Source: Torreya grandis
Lineage: Eukaryota; Streptophyta; Pinopsida; Cupressales; Taxaceae
Reading direction: 5' to 3'
DNA: 64,000 nt
Assembly (NCBI GenBank): GCA_037957365.1
Contig: JARHVA010002005.1
Span: 2,127,501-2,191,500, forward strand
Below, piece after piece: positions 36,859 through 49,165 of this stretch. The translations under genes and the position numbers were made by a program. Numbering within the stretch: position 1 is the first letter of the stretch; each line of letters opens with the position of its first letter. The notes beneath the pieces are model-generated. The model was not told where the DNA came from. It saw nothing but the letters and a program-made list of their open reading frames with translations, and searched no databases.

Positions 36859-37855
36859 TGTAGACACTAAAAAACTACACACTTGCAGTTCTAGATGTTT
36901 GAATGCCATGGGACCGACTAGGGACCACCTAAACCTTATTGACCCATAACCCAACCCTATTAACCTGACAAAGTCACTATCCACCTATCAATATTCAAAA
37001 ATTACTATTTTAAAACACTATTCCAAATCACTATTCATAATGACATGGCATGTCACTATTCATGGTGACATGGCAAGTGACTCAGCACTGACATGGCATG
37101 TGATATGGAAGGTGACTCAATAGTGATATTCCAAGTGATATGACAAGTGACATGAATTAGAAGTGATGTGGCTTGAGGTGGGACATCATAGCTCTTATCT
37201 TATTTAAAATTTATCCTTTTACCCCTTTTTTTTGTTATCCTTTCGATCATTTACCCTTTGCCATCTTTACCCTTTTCACCATCTTAACCACCAACCATAA
37301 CCTTGTCCTTTCCACCTCTTGACCATTTACCCTTTGGCATTATTGACCATCATTTACCCCTTTACCATTTAATACCTTGTACATTTACCAACCCCAACCA
37401 AACCACCTTTTCTTTACCTTTGTCACAAGATAAATCAAACCAAAACCATAACTTTTAACTTGACCAATTTTCAGCATTAGTATTAATCAAACTATTGCTT
37501 TATTTTAGTCATCTTTTTAGAAAAAAATTGTATTTAATTTCAGTTATTTTATTATTATTTAATGAAAGTTATTTATTTATTTATATCAAACTTAATTTTT
37601 TAAAGTAGGTGGATTGATAGCCTCCTTGGAAGCTTTCGCTTCTAGGATCTAGCTCACGCTAAGCAATTCACCCAACTAATTATCTAACAAACATGTTTTA
37701 TTTAAGTGATTTATTATTTTAAGGGAATCCTCAAAATACAAATAGGATTTATCCACAACCATATAAATTCGTGTGCACACTTTTAACAAGGTATTTTTAC
37801 CACACCTGTTAACTAGTTTCTTTCTCTTCACACTAAGAAAAGTAGAAATTTGATA
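36859..37855 (+). repeat. 5' LTR of element C (boundaries approximate)
   Basis: The start TGTAGACACTAAAAAACTAC is typical of plant Gypsy LTRs, and the end is set by the primer site at 37865. The partner LTR is not in the window, so neither end is proven. It contains a TGACATGGCA array at 37041-37170. Confidence 0.55.
37041..37170 (+). repeat. TGACATGGCA short tandem array in the LTR of element C
   Basis: About eight degenerate copies of TGACATGGCAWGTGA-like units (for example TGACATGGCATGTCAC, TGACATGGCAAGTGAC and TGACATGGCATGTGAT). Confidence 0.75.
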
Positions 37856-37864
37856 GAAATTTTT

Positions 37865-37882
37865 TGGCATGCCCGGTGGGAC
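37865..37882 (+). other. Primer-binding-like site of element C
   Basis: TGGCATGCCCGGTGGGAC lies after an AT-rich LTR end (GAAATTTTT). Closely related sites occur in E (52313) and G (minus strand, 12650). Confidence 0.75.
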
Positions 37883-37883
37883 C

Positions 37884-38834
37884 CTTGAGTTTTTATTGGG
37901 TTCATAGTTTTAGGACATTTTTTTGAATTATATAAGATTCATTTAGTTTCATTCTTTTCTGAAATTTAAACGTTCTTTCTATCCTTCAAAATGCAAATTC
38001 TAGTTTCTTTTTCCTAGAAAATAAGTAATTTTTTTTAGTCATTTTCTTGCTTGAATTTATAAAAATAAAAAAAGCACTCATCCTAGGATTAGGACTTGAA
38101 TTTTAATTTTAAATTTATGTGCATTATAGTTGTTCTTGTATTCATTAAAAAAGAAATCAAAAAATTCCTTTGGGTCTAAAATTAAGTGCATACATTGGTT
38201 TCTTGTTTGTCTTAGCTCACTTAGCTTAATTAAAGGCATCATAATTGATCATAGTTCACTTATATTACACAGACCAAACCACTTACACAATAAAATATCA
38301 AACACACTTGAGACAAGGCCCAACTAGGATTTCATCACCTAGAATTAACCTTACCCTTTCTTGTTAATCCTACTTGGAGGTCATTACCAATGGGAGAGCC
38401 CATTCAATTCTCTAGCTGAGTATAAACTTTGGATAAATGATATAATAGCTAAGCATCCACACTTATTGTGTGACCATGAAGTGAAGGGAGCAAGCCCTAG
38501 GTATTAGGCCACATACTATATCTAATACAAATTTCTCTCTTGAGTACCTAAACACAACCTGAAACCAAACATAGACTTTTTTTAGGACCTATTCTACAAG
38601 CCAACTTCCCTCACACATTCTAACTAAGGAATAAGCCAAAACTGAGATAAAAGATATCCTAAGAGATAACATACATTAGTGTATGAATTGTTTACCTTAG
38701 ATATTTATCTTTTGTTTGTTCTTTATTTGAGTTGTGAGTTTCATTTTTTTTCCATTTTTCACATGGTCTTTACCATACTCTAGCTAAATAATCAAACCAA
38801 TCAAGAACCATGTTCTTCTTCCTCTTCCTCCTCT
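37884..38834 (+). other. Leader of element C
   Basis: About 950 bp between the primer site and the gag start, AT-rich, with no supported frame. Confidence 0.5.
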
Positions 38835-40480
38835 ATGGAGTACACCTCAGATGTGGAGGTCTCTCCTCATTCTTCTACCCATCATACCATGTCTCCAATA
38901 GTTTCTCAAGTAGATGTGAACTTCATGACCTTCCTTGATAACAACCATGTGGCCCTCCAGCACTACCTAAACACCTTATCTCACCATATCTTTACTATTT
39001 CAGTTCCTCTTATAGATCGACCCTATGGCATGCCTCCCCTTCTTATGGTTGGTGTTACCTCCACCCAATTTTTAATCACCAAAGCCTCTTCTTCTACCAA
39101 TATCCCAAACACCACCACCATTGAAATTCAACCCAACATTTAAATAGATAACCAAACCCCTCCTATACTAAATAACACTTCCAATATAGGGGCAAACTTA
39201 CCTCTTGTTACCTATACCCAATCTACCATAGGAGTAACTTATACCTCTATGTATACCCTTTCTCTTTTTCCTACCAACCCACCAATTCCTACCTCACTCC
39301 AAAGTTTGGTACTTTCCATACCTTCTACCTTTCCATCTATTAGCATAAGGACTACCACTTAGTCTCAACCTACCAATTCAACACCATTTATAAACCAACC
39401 AACATCAACCCCTCAACATATACCCGTGACATCTCATTAATATGTTCCTAATCCCCAAGGATACATGCCTTCACCCACAACCCAATCTTATGTGTGCCTT
39501 AACCCATATGGGGAACCATCCACCCAATGTTATGTGACCTCATATCCATACATGGCATGATTTCAACCATCCACTAGCTATCCACACATCACATCCACTC
39601 AACCCCAACAAAACATGCCATACAACTATACACCCCAACAAACTCAAACAAACTTGGTCAAGATGCTAATAGATAAAATGGATATCCTTGACTCATCCAT
39701 CTATGGATCACATAACCTTATCACTTATGACCAAATCTTCAATGAACCCATCCATCCATTAGTTCCTCCTCAACCATATCCTCCTCAATGGGAATCACCA
39801 AATTTTTCCAAATTTAAAAGCAAGGAAGATCCTCAACAACACTTGAGGGACTTTAGGCATACTTTTTATCTCATTGCCTATAATGATGCCCTTCTTCTCA
39901 ACACTTTCCCCATGTCTCTAGTTGGCCTGGCCTTAGATTGGTATAGTGCCTTACCCAAACATTCCATATTCTCCTTCACCCAACTTACCCAAACTTTTTT
40001 AGATCAATTTTCAGTCAACATTTCTAATAAAGTTTTTATCACCAATCTATACTCCATTCATCAATTTGAGTATGAATCCATTACTGATTATTTTGCTCAT
40101 TGGAGGAGCCTAATTAACCAACTTTCCTTTTCCTTACCTCAGCTTGAACTCATAGATACTTTTTCTTAGGTTTGTGCCAAGCATATCACACCTACTCTAT
40201 AGGTTCAAAATTTTATAACCTTTGATGATGCCTTTACAATGGTGCACAAACTTGAAAACCAAACTATTGATGAGGGGAAGTTAAAACTATGCAACAAGAA
40301 TTATAGCTTTAAGCCCAATGACCCTTTCTCCACCAATACCACTAATCAACCCAACACTAAAACAAAAGTATCTAATAACTTAGTTATCCTAAAAATTTCT
40401 CCACCCCTAACTGTCAACCAATCCCATCAAAATAATCCTTCTAACCCTTCCTACCCACAAAACCAAAACCAAAACTGAGC
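38835..40480 (+). pseudogene. gag: Gypsy gag of element C
   Basis: One frame from ATG 38835 to a TGA at 40476-40478, about 547 codons, with in-frame stops near 39141, 40167 and elsewhere. The N-terminal part is Ser/Thr/Pro-rich. The gag core is clear at 39780-40160: WESPNFSKFKSKEDPQQHLR, then GLALDWYSALPKHSIFSF and LIDTFS. It would form the particle shell. The open 184-codon part (39615-40169) is the best-kept piece. Confidence 0.85.
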
Positions 40481-42550
40481 TCCTCCAAAATAATACACTC
40501 CCATTAGGGAGTCTTGTGCTTCTATTTTGGCTAAATTAATCAAAGCCAATATCATCCAACTTCCACCTATCAAACCACCCCAAAAATTTGATGTTTCTCA
40601 CCTTGTACCTAGATGGTACAATGAGAATGACCATTATGCCTTTACTGAGTTATTAGACATGACATAAATAGATGCAATACCTTCATGAAACTTGTCCAAT
40701 CCCTCATTGACAAGGAGAATCTTACATTGGACAACCCAATGCACCACCAAACTAATCCCTCGATATATTCATGCAACCTTTACCAAACCATACTCCAACC
40801 AAGAATGAGAGAAACAACATCTAGTGCTCTCCTGATACCCATATTATTAACATGGTTCTTGACACATTTGCTACTAAAGAACCTGCTCATCAATCTACTT
40901 GTCCCTCACCCTCTACACTTATTGAGGTAATGGAGTTACCTTCTCCCCTTTTGGAAACCCAAATTAAATAAATACCCCTTTCTCCTCCTCCACTCATTGA
41001 GATAGTGGAGCCACCAAACTCCCCTTTGACTAGCATACTGAACCACACACCCATCTTACCGTCCTCACCAGTTACCAAGCAACTCTCCCATCCTACAAAA
41101 ATCATTCTCAAGGAAGAAATCTTCGTGCACTCCTCTCATAGAGAAGCCATCTATCTCAATCTTACCTCATTTGATTAAGGAAGTGGATAAGGTTACCACA
41201 CCACTTCCCCAACCTATGGGTCTATCATTTGAACCAGAATTAGATCAGGTTACCTTTTAGAAACAACTAGGTCTCCCTTACTTACCAGAACAAAACATCT
41301 AACCCCTTCTTTGGTGGACCATCCTACCACTTCTATTGACCAACCAAGACCTTTATTAAAGAAACCAACCAAAACCTCCACCCAACCAACCAAAACAACC
41401 AAGAAGAGGGAGTTACCCAAACCTCTACTTTTAACTAGATCCATACCACCACCTTCCCATTTACCTTCTATATTAGGGCCCCATCCCTCTACCATTCCTA
41501 TCACCTATTCCTCATATATTAAACCTTTTCCTTTTTCTCTACCTATACATGCCTCCACCAAATCATCAAACTACACATCATCCTTAACTAAAAAGTCTAC
41601 CTCTACCTTCCCACCTATCACTAAATATTCACCCTCTACCTCTAAATCATCCACCTCCAAACTAATCATAACCAAAAAATCCCAACCAAAACCACCTACC
41701 AAAACCCTTCTACCACCAATAACTCCCATGTTGAAGTTTACTCCTTAGAAGGCTACAACCCCTATAACAAATAAAATCAACACCTTTAACACCTTTATTT
41801 GAATCATATTCAACCATTTTATAAAGGTTGTTATAAACCTCTTCCTTGATCCTACCACTCATAAAACCCTTTTAACCTTCACACCCAAAACCATCATGGT
41901 TCAATGACAACTTGATTTGCTTATACCATAAGACACTAGGACATGATACGAAGAATTGTAAATATCTCTAAACACTCATCCACTATCTTTATGATGAGGA
42001 TGATCTATTAACATATGAACCTCCTATGTCACCCCTACCAAACTAATCATCACCCATACCTACCAAACATGGTTAACACTTACCCACTCCTCCACTCTTA
42101 CCTACAAGTGAAGATGAATCTAACCACTCTACTACCTCAACCTTTCCTTCTATCCATACTATCAATGTGGTCACTAGATCATAGTAGAAAGATAAATTAA
42201 AGGCTAAGGTGTCCATTCCTTGGACTTACCCATCTTTAGACTCCCAACCAAGCCACACTCAACCATATCCATCTTCTACCAAAACCCAAGGTGTCTATTT
42301 TAATCTATCCAAAAAGCTATCCTCAAGAAACGTCATCAGATCCTAGTCAAAATGAGCTTGTATGAGTTAGCCTCTACCTCTCCCCATCACTACCAAGTAC
42401 TAATATAGGATTTGTAATCCATCAAGGTCTAACTCAATGAACCTCAACCTCTAACCACATTTGTTGGTTCCCATCAAATTTTCAACCTTGTCACCTTCAA
42501 AGATTTGGAAATACCTTTCATCTACCCTAAGGACCCAGATCCTTGAATTT
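40481..42550 (+). pseudogene. Gag C-terminal region and Pro/Thr-rich linker of element C
   Basis: Broken frames keep two gag-end motifs typical of plant Gypsy elements: CNTFMKLVQSLIDKENLTLD (about 40673-40735) and CLYHKTLGHDTKNCKYL (about 41918-41968), the latter with zinc-knuckle-like Cys/His residues. Between them is a long Pro/Thr/Ser-rich stretch (for example 41311-41748), which I take as a disordered linker between gag and protease, not a separate gene. Confidence 0.6.
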
Positions 42551-42559
42551 TTATTACCA

Positions 42560-42900
42560 CTTAGATAAACCAAACCCATATTAAATGGGTCATGACTAAT
42601 GGGGGAGCTAGAATTAACATCATCTCCTCTCACGCCTACAACCGACTCAAATTTTTAGATAATGTCATGTCTAAATCTTTAGCTATCCTTCACTCCAATG
42701 ATACTATGGCCACTACCTTGGGAACTATCATCCTTCATATATGTGTAGGACCTCATACACTCCATGAACTCTTCTATGTTATGGAAAGGGAATTCCAGTA
42801 CAACATATTATTGGGATGACCTTGGATTCATCCCATGGTATGTGTTACCTCTACCCTCCATCATTGCATAAATTTTGAGCATGAAGGCTAGGTCATCATG
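42560..42900 (+). pseudogene. Retropepsin-like protease of element C with altered catalytic site
   Basis: An open part (42592-42819) reads MTNGGARINIISSHAYNRL, then GTIILHICVGPHTLHELFYV and YNILLG, and continues as WIHPMV after a stop: the layout of a Gypsy protease. The catalytic Asp of the D[T/S/G]G motif is Asn here (TNGGA), a single G-to-A change, which would abolish activity. Confidence 0.7.
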
Positions 42901-43333
42901 ATCCAAGTAGACTCAAGTCCTTTCTCAACATGCAACATGACCTATTTCCAAAATTATGTCCTCATACCACCATCCAATAAACCTTTAGTAGTTACATCCC
43001 AACCACCAAGCATCAATGAAGCGTCAACTAGATCATCCATCCTTTCTTCATAAATCCCCATAGAGGAACCCTTGAAATTATAGACACCTAAATCTAACCA
43101 CCAATAACCTCCAATTAGGATTTTGACTAATTTCTACCAAAATTCACAATTTGGCCTAAAAACACTAAATCACATTTAAAGATTTGAAACTGGCATATTC
43201 AAATGTCAATTTTGGTTAGAGTATCATTAAATGGGTTAGTGAAATTTATGGGCCAACTAACTTTAATTAGTTCATTTCAAGTTAAAATGTCAATTTTACA
43301 CTTAGGCGCTCTAGATTGCTCTTTTTTATCTAT
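42901..43333 (+). other. Last readable part of element C before element D
   Basis: Broken frames continue the protease tail to about 43090. From there to 43333 I see no motif; it may be more C sequence or unrelated flank. Confidence 0.4.
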
Positions 43334-45507
43334 TGTTCCCAAAATTTGTCACTCATTTTTGGGGACAATATATCAACTATTTTGGTCCTGTAGGCCAAAA
43401 TTCGCTCTTCCCTTCTCAATAAATGTTCTGAGCACTCAAGTTCTTCAATTATTCAAGCATTTTCAGCTAAGGAACTCACAAGTTCAAAGGTTCAATAACT
43501 TCAACAAGGGATCTCTCACAAAGAAACAAGTTCCAAACACTTAGGCAATTTCAAGGTTGGTTCAACATCAAGGTTTAACCGAAAGGTCCATCGGCAGGCT
43601 TCAAACAAAAGATTGAACCATTGAACCCCACCTCCAAAGGTTCAAAGGTTCAATGGGTTCAAAGGTTCAACAACATCGGAAAACTTCAAAGAGTTAAGCA
43701 CTTTAACAAGTTCAAAGTTTAACCACTTCAGAAAGTTCAATGGCTTCGAAGGACTTAAAGAAAAGTAGACTTCAAAGAAGAAAGATTGAACCATTGAACC
43801 TTGAACCAAAAGAGTTCAAAGTTAAAAGGTTCAACGAAGTTCAATAAATTTTGAGACTTAGAAGAACAAAGGATTCAAAGAGTAAATAATGAACCATTGA
43901 ATCATTGAACCTTGAACCAAAAGAGTTCAAAGTTTAAAGGTTTAACGAGTTGAACAGAAAAGAAAAGGATCTAGAAAGTTCAGAGGAACAAAAGATTCAA
44001 AGAAAGAAAATGAACCATTGAACCTTGAACCAAAATGGTTCAAAATTCAAAGGTTAAAAGGTTTAATAAATTTCAAAATTTGAAAGGAAGTTTTGAGCGA
44101 AGGAAGGAAGCAGAAGATTCCAGAGATAAGTTCGAAGAGATGGTTCAACTGATTGAACCAAGGAGCCAATAGGACTGCCTAAATGATTGAACCATTGAAC
44201 CAATGAACTCCAAAGGTTCAAAAGTTTAAGGTTCAAAGTGGTTCAAGTGACCAAAAACTAGTGATTTCCCCATAGACATCAAATTTAGGGTAATAAAATA
44301 TCTATTGTTTTTCAAATATGGCACGGACCTGAAAACAAACTCAGTGATCGGCCAAAGAAGTAGCTGAAGGAGCCAGTAAAAAGTGAAAAGATAGCCTAAG
44401 AGCTCAGATCACTAAGGAAGGACAAGACATGGTGAGGAAAGAGGGAATAATGTAGAAAGACCATAAATATCTATGTAGGAGTTATTTCTAGTAGGTGAAA
44501 TAGTCCACCAGGTGGACATTAGAGAGTGTGAGCACTCAATAATGTAGCCTATTTTTCTAGATCAAGTAAAGGTGATGTGGACAGCTGTGGAAATATCAGG
44601 AAGAGGACCAAGCGGCCCATACTTTGGAGGAGACATTTGAGAAGAATTAATATGCCAAATTTAAGGCCGATGCCCTATTCCAGCATGGACCCTTCACATA
44701 ATTTCAAATGCATTCAAGGCATTGAATGCAACATGGGCCATTTTGTGAAATAAAGTGCCCAAGTCTTTCTTAGAGCACTATTTATTGTAATCTCTTATTT
44801 TATGCAAAAGAGATCTCTCTATTATAGAAGCAAAACTCTACCCAAATTGAAAGGCATTTCCTGAGACTTTGAGCTCAGATTTTTAATCATATTTCTTTAT
44901 TTGAATGAGAAAACAAGTGACCTTTTAGACTTTGTGCTGGAATAACTTGTATTATTTAGAAAATTGTTCTTATGTCTATTTCCTAGAAGCATTCTTATCC
45001 ATTAAAATTAACAAGTAGAACTAGTGGAAGTAATTAGGAAGGTGTCCTGAAGCTGACTTTGGAGAGACTTTGTGCTACCACAATTGTCTTTAGCATGTTT
45101 GTTTTTCTGTTTCTATGTAAAGGATCTGAGGACAACTTTGTGCCCCCATTATCCTTCATATATTTCACTCTTTGGCAGTTGAGGTGGATACTTTGTGCTA
45201 CACCTCATTTTACTATTTATTGTGCCTTATTACATTTACTTATCACTACCAAAAAGAATTCTTGCTATCTGTTGTAGACCACTTCTAAAAGAAGAGAAGT
45301 GCCTTCTATCATTTCACTAGGATTTCTCCTTTGTCTGTGAACATCATCTCTAAAAAAAGAGAGATGGATGGTGTTGTCCTACCTTTGAGTGTTATTTTTA
45401 GCTTATATATATAGTATATAGCACCTTATAGTTATAGGGAACCTCCCCTTGATGAGAGGAGAGATTTGTCCCATCCTGATCCATTTTCCTCCACCTTCGT
45501 GCCAACA
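43334..45507 (+). repeat. 5' LTR of element D (2174 bp)
   Basis: Starts TGTTCCCAAAAT and ends TGCCAACA. It holds a dense GGTTCAA/TTGAACC array (about 43440-44260). A TATA-like run, TATATATATAGTATAT, lies near 45407, about 100 bp before the LTR end. Confidence 0.88.
43440..44260. repeat. GGTTCAA/TTGAACC array in the 5' LTR of element D
   Basis: Dozens of copies of GGTTCAA and its reverse complement TTGAACC, in runs such as TTCAAAGGTTCAA and GAACCATTGAACC. A higher-order unit of about 105-120 bp beginning GAACCATTGAACC recurs near 43790, 43890 and 44010. Both orientations occur, so the RNA could fold on itself. Confidence 0.85.
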
Positions 45508-45512
45508 ATTTT

Positions 45513-45532
45513 TGGTGACTCCACTGGGGACA
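45513..45532 (+). other. Primer-binding-like site of element D
   Basis: TGGTGACTCCACTGGGGACA, five bases after the LTR end. It is the form often seen in plant Tat-type Gypsy elements and differs from the CGGTGGGAC type of C, E and G. Confidence 0.75.
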
Positions 45533-46030
45533 CAATTTTTTTTCACAATTTGAAGCCTCAAGCTTTAGATTGAAGCATCACCTTTGTCTTGTCCATTATC
45601 ACTATAGCCTTATCAAATTCCATTATATACTCTGAGCTATGAAACTAGAGATGCTGGAGATCGAGCGTTTCATTTCAAAAGTCAATTCTCTAGTAGCTCC
45701 ACACCAACTAGGGAAGAACGAGTAGTTTGGAGCCTCAAGCTCCAAGCTGAAGCAGTGTGAGTTCTTTTTATTTTTAATTTACAATTTGGTAGCTCTATGG
45801 TATACAAGAAGCCAGAGATTTAAAGGTATTGTTGACCCTATATTCGAGTTGGTATAGCAAAGTAATTTTGATCTGTTTCCTTCACCATCTCACCTCTAAT
45901 GAACTATGAGTCTTCCTCCTACCAACATCAAGTCACCAATACAAGGAAAAGCTTCTTTTTCCTCTGCTAGCAAAACTTTGCCTATACATACTCCACCAAG
46001 ATTTGTTATCCCCCCTTCACAAGTCATACA

Positions 46031-47560
46031 ATGGCAGCTCAAGGCCCCTAGGGTAACTCTTTTGGTCCACTCAATCTAACTCCACCTCTACATGAGCTAC
46101 CTCATAGTTCTAAGAAGAATTTCCCTAAATTATATGGAAATGAGAGAGATCATCTTAATGAACATATTAAAGCCTTCAACATAGCCTATGGCATAATAGG
46201 TGTGGAGTATGAGGACGTAGCAATCAGGCTATTTGTAGAAACATTACAAGGCACTGCTGCAGACTGGTTCTATCATCTGCAGGCCCAGACTATGACTGAT
46301 TGGAACACCCTCAAAGCCAAATTTGAAGCCAGGTTCAAGCCTATAGAATATGTGCATGCCCTACTAGCCCAGCTCACACAAATGAAGAAAGAGCCTCATG
46401 AACCTATGAGGGACTTCATTGCTAAGTTTGACAAGCTAAGGAATAGGATTCCTACAATTGCTTAGCCAACAACTGAGAATCTCAAATGCTTCTTCATAAA
46501 CTCTTAGCTACCTAAAGTGAGTTTTCTACTAAGATGTGCTGGCCACATAGACCTTGTTACTTTGTAAGATTTGGCTAATGAGGTGGAAGATGATCTCATC
46601 TTGGCAGGGAAGATAAGAAGAGATCCTAATAGAGGTAAATATTCTTCATCTTATGAATATTCATCTACAAGCACCACTGATCCTATGGTGCAGAAGCTAG
46701 CAAATGAGTTACTAGATCTAAAAAGGTAAATAACACAAGGGATGTCTGCCACTCCTTCATACTGAGATATACCAAGGAGGACATTTTCCAACCAGTCATA
46801 CCAAGGCAATGCTACCAAAAATCAAGGGCAACCAAATCACCTTCCTCCCCCATAGGGGAAGCTTGCCATTGAAGTAGCTCCAGCTAACTTAGTAGTTGGT
46901 TATCATGAAGTTAAACATGATTTCTCTTTCCAACTTGAGTTTGATCAAGAAAATGATGTTGATCTCTTTGCAAAAGACCAAGAAGAATCAGCTAGTGACT
47001 CCAACATTGGTTTCCTAAATTACCATGATGAACCTAGAAGTAAAGGTGAAGCATTTGATGGATCATGCGCTATATTCACCTAGTCCCAAAACTAGTCAGC
47101 CCAGTAAGCTGATAAGGAAAAAATAGAGGAGCGAGCTCAACCAACAATTTCAATTATTAAGCAAGGAACCACTCTGCCTTTTCAATTAAAGGACCTGGTG
47201 ATCGCTAAAAAGTTAAGTACCTCAAGTATTCCTTCATCTTCTGCTTCAAATTCACAGATCAATCTTACACCCCCAAAAAACTAGAAGGATGAACTTTCTT
47301 CCTCTATCATCAGTCCTTTCTAGTCATTTAACATAGTCGACCATGTCAAGAAGACCAAAATTCAAATGACTGAGTTTGAATTCTTGCAATCTAATCCTAA
47401 GCAGTTGGATAGATTAGTGGAATGTGTGAAGGATAAAGCCATCCTTGTAGGACAAAAAATTCTAAAAGTAACTCTTAGTCCCCCCAAGAATACATCCACC
47501 CAGAATAACCTTGTGATTACTCCTCCAATTGCCCCTATGAAAACATGATCATTTTATGTT
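46031..47560 (+). pseudogene. gag: Gypsy gag of element D
   Basis: One frame from ATG 46031, with several TAG stops, continues into the protease. The gag core lies at 46115-46465: NFPKLYGNERDHLNEHIKAF, then FVETLQGTAADWFYHL, FKPIEYVHALLAQLTQMKKE and FIAKFDKLRNRIP. The rest is hydrophilic linker with clean parts such as 47366-47548. About 510 codons in all. Confidence 0.85.
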
Positions 47561-47566
47561 TCCCTA

Positions 47567-48072
47567 TTGATAAATAGACACCAGCTGAACAACTGCATAA
47601 TAGACTCAGGCACATCTGACAATGTCATGCCCACCAAAGTGGTAGAATCTCTTAGACTCACACTAACCAAGACCTTTGGGAGATGTTTCTCCATGGAAAA
47701 AAACAAGTGCCTTTGTTGGGATAAATCAAAGATGCCTAGTTTACATTTGTGACCTTTTTAGGAAAAAGAATTAAGATGATAGTCTTGGTGGTCGACGTCC
47801 CAACCTCATACAACATTCCTCTTGGGCAAATTTTTTGTAAAGATGTTGGTGGTGAGATAAGTATGGACCTATCTATGGTAAGGATCCTTGTCAAAGGCAT
47901 CATGCAGAGGCTACTCCCTGAAAAGGAGTCAAAGTACATTGTCACCCAAATGATAGCCCCCGAAGCTCAAGTTCTATTTGAGTCTTTAGGGGTGGATAAT
48001 TACTTATTGACCATAGAAGATGTTCATGTTTCAATAGATGAAAGTCTTGTAGGTGACAATCCAAAAGTTTAG
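47567..48072 (+). pseudogene. Retropepsin-like protease of element D
   Basis: The first half (47567-47752) contains the catalytic motif CIIDSGTSDNVMPTKVVESL with its Asp intact. The second half is one frame away (47749-48072) and reads MIVLVVDVPTSYNIPLGQIF, then SKYIVTQMI. A frameshift near 47745-47755 divides the gene. Confidence 0.8.
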
Positions 48073-48159
48073 ATAGGATAGTAGGAGAATTGGTAGAGCA
48101 AAGTACAGATGCAAAAGAATCCTCCCTCCATAACCAGGAGGAATTTGAAAAAAGATCAA

Positions 48160-48620
48160 TTTTTGATAATTTCTAGATTCTAGAATTTGATGGTAACTAT
48201 TCTTTTACCAGTGCTAGAGCTGGGATTGTTCTAATATCTCCTCAAGGAGATATTGCAGTTCAACAACACCAACACTATTGAGTATGAATCTCTGTTACTT
48301 GGGTTGAAGGCTACTCAAGACAAAGGTGTCAAACTCCTTCATGCCAAAGGAGATGATGAACTAATGGTTTGTCAAGTGAAGAACCTGTGTCAAACCAAGA
48401 ACAAAAGATTGTGCCATTACCACAATCTAGTATAGGACTATATTGAAAGTTTTGATACTTTTAATATATTTGTAGTGCCTAGAGAGCTTCATAATCATGT
48501 AGATTCATTGGCTATCTCTGTAACCCTCATGGTTCATCACAAAGACTTTGAAGAGCACAGTTACACTATCAAACTAGTCTTTCAACCAAGTGTACATGAT
48601 AATGCTAACCATTGGTAGGA
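48160..48620 (+). pseudogene. Second-type (archaeal-like) RNase H fragment of element D
   Basis: Pieces in two frames read LEFDGNYSFTSARAGIVLIS, then YESLLLGLKATQDKGVKLLH, KGDDELMVCQVKN and FVVPRELHNHVDSLA. This is the additional RNase H that Tat-type Gypsy elements carry after the normal one. Its catalytic-type residues (FDG, ESLL, GDDE, DSLA) are partly kept. It directly follows the protease because RT is deleted. Confidence 0.75.
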
Positions 48621-48689
48621 GTTTGATATTGACAATCAAATCATGTGCTTTAATAGACCAAAAGAGTAGCAAATTATGGTAATGGACCT

Positions 48690-48960
48690 ACTCCTGCACA
48701 TCAAAATTAGGTAAAGAAACTCTTCTATAAGAGAATAAGGATTCATAATTTTTAGACTAGAAATCAAGTCTTGCTATGGGGTGAGAGGAGAAAACCAAAA
48801 AGAATGCATAGAAAAGTTGATTCCTTGTGGAGAGGTCCATTTGTCAATCATCACTTCTAGGAAGAAAATGGTTTTTTGATGATATATCAAGACAAAATGC
48901 CATTTTCACTGTCTCACAGTGGGTGTCATTTGAAGCACTTCAATCCTTGAAGTATCAAAT
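48690..48960 (+). pseudogene. Integrase C-terminal fragment of element D
   Basis: Reads VLLWGERRKPKRMHRKVDSL, then WRGPFVNHHF and GCHLKHFNP, typical of the end of Tat-type integrases. The D,D,E core is absent. Confidence 0.7.
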
Positions 48961-49165
48961 AAGATCAGCTTGTACATATGTATAATTTTTGTATAGTTTT
49001 TAGCTTGTTTTGTGTTTTTCATTTTCATTTCTTTTTAGCACCTTTCTTTTTGGGTAGCATGACTCCATGGCATAATGGCACACTTAAAGGCACTAGAGAT
49101 TCTAGATTCTACTCCCTTTGATTATTTTTACAATCAATGGAAGTTCCCCAACTGGAGCCAACTAT

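Larger units (their letters stand above)
36859..43333 (+). mobile_element. Element C: Gypsy-like retrotransposon, 5' part (cut by element D)
   Basis: A 5' LTR (about 36859-37855), a primer-binding-like site, a leader, gag and protease follow each other on the plus strand. RT and integrase are not present before element D begins at 43334. The rest may lie beyond the nested elements to the right, outside the window, or may be lost. Confidence 0.7.

Noticed and set aside
41311..41748. Open 145-codon Pro/Thr/Ser-rich frame
   Set aside because: Low-complexity linker between gag and protease of element C, not a separate gene.
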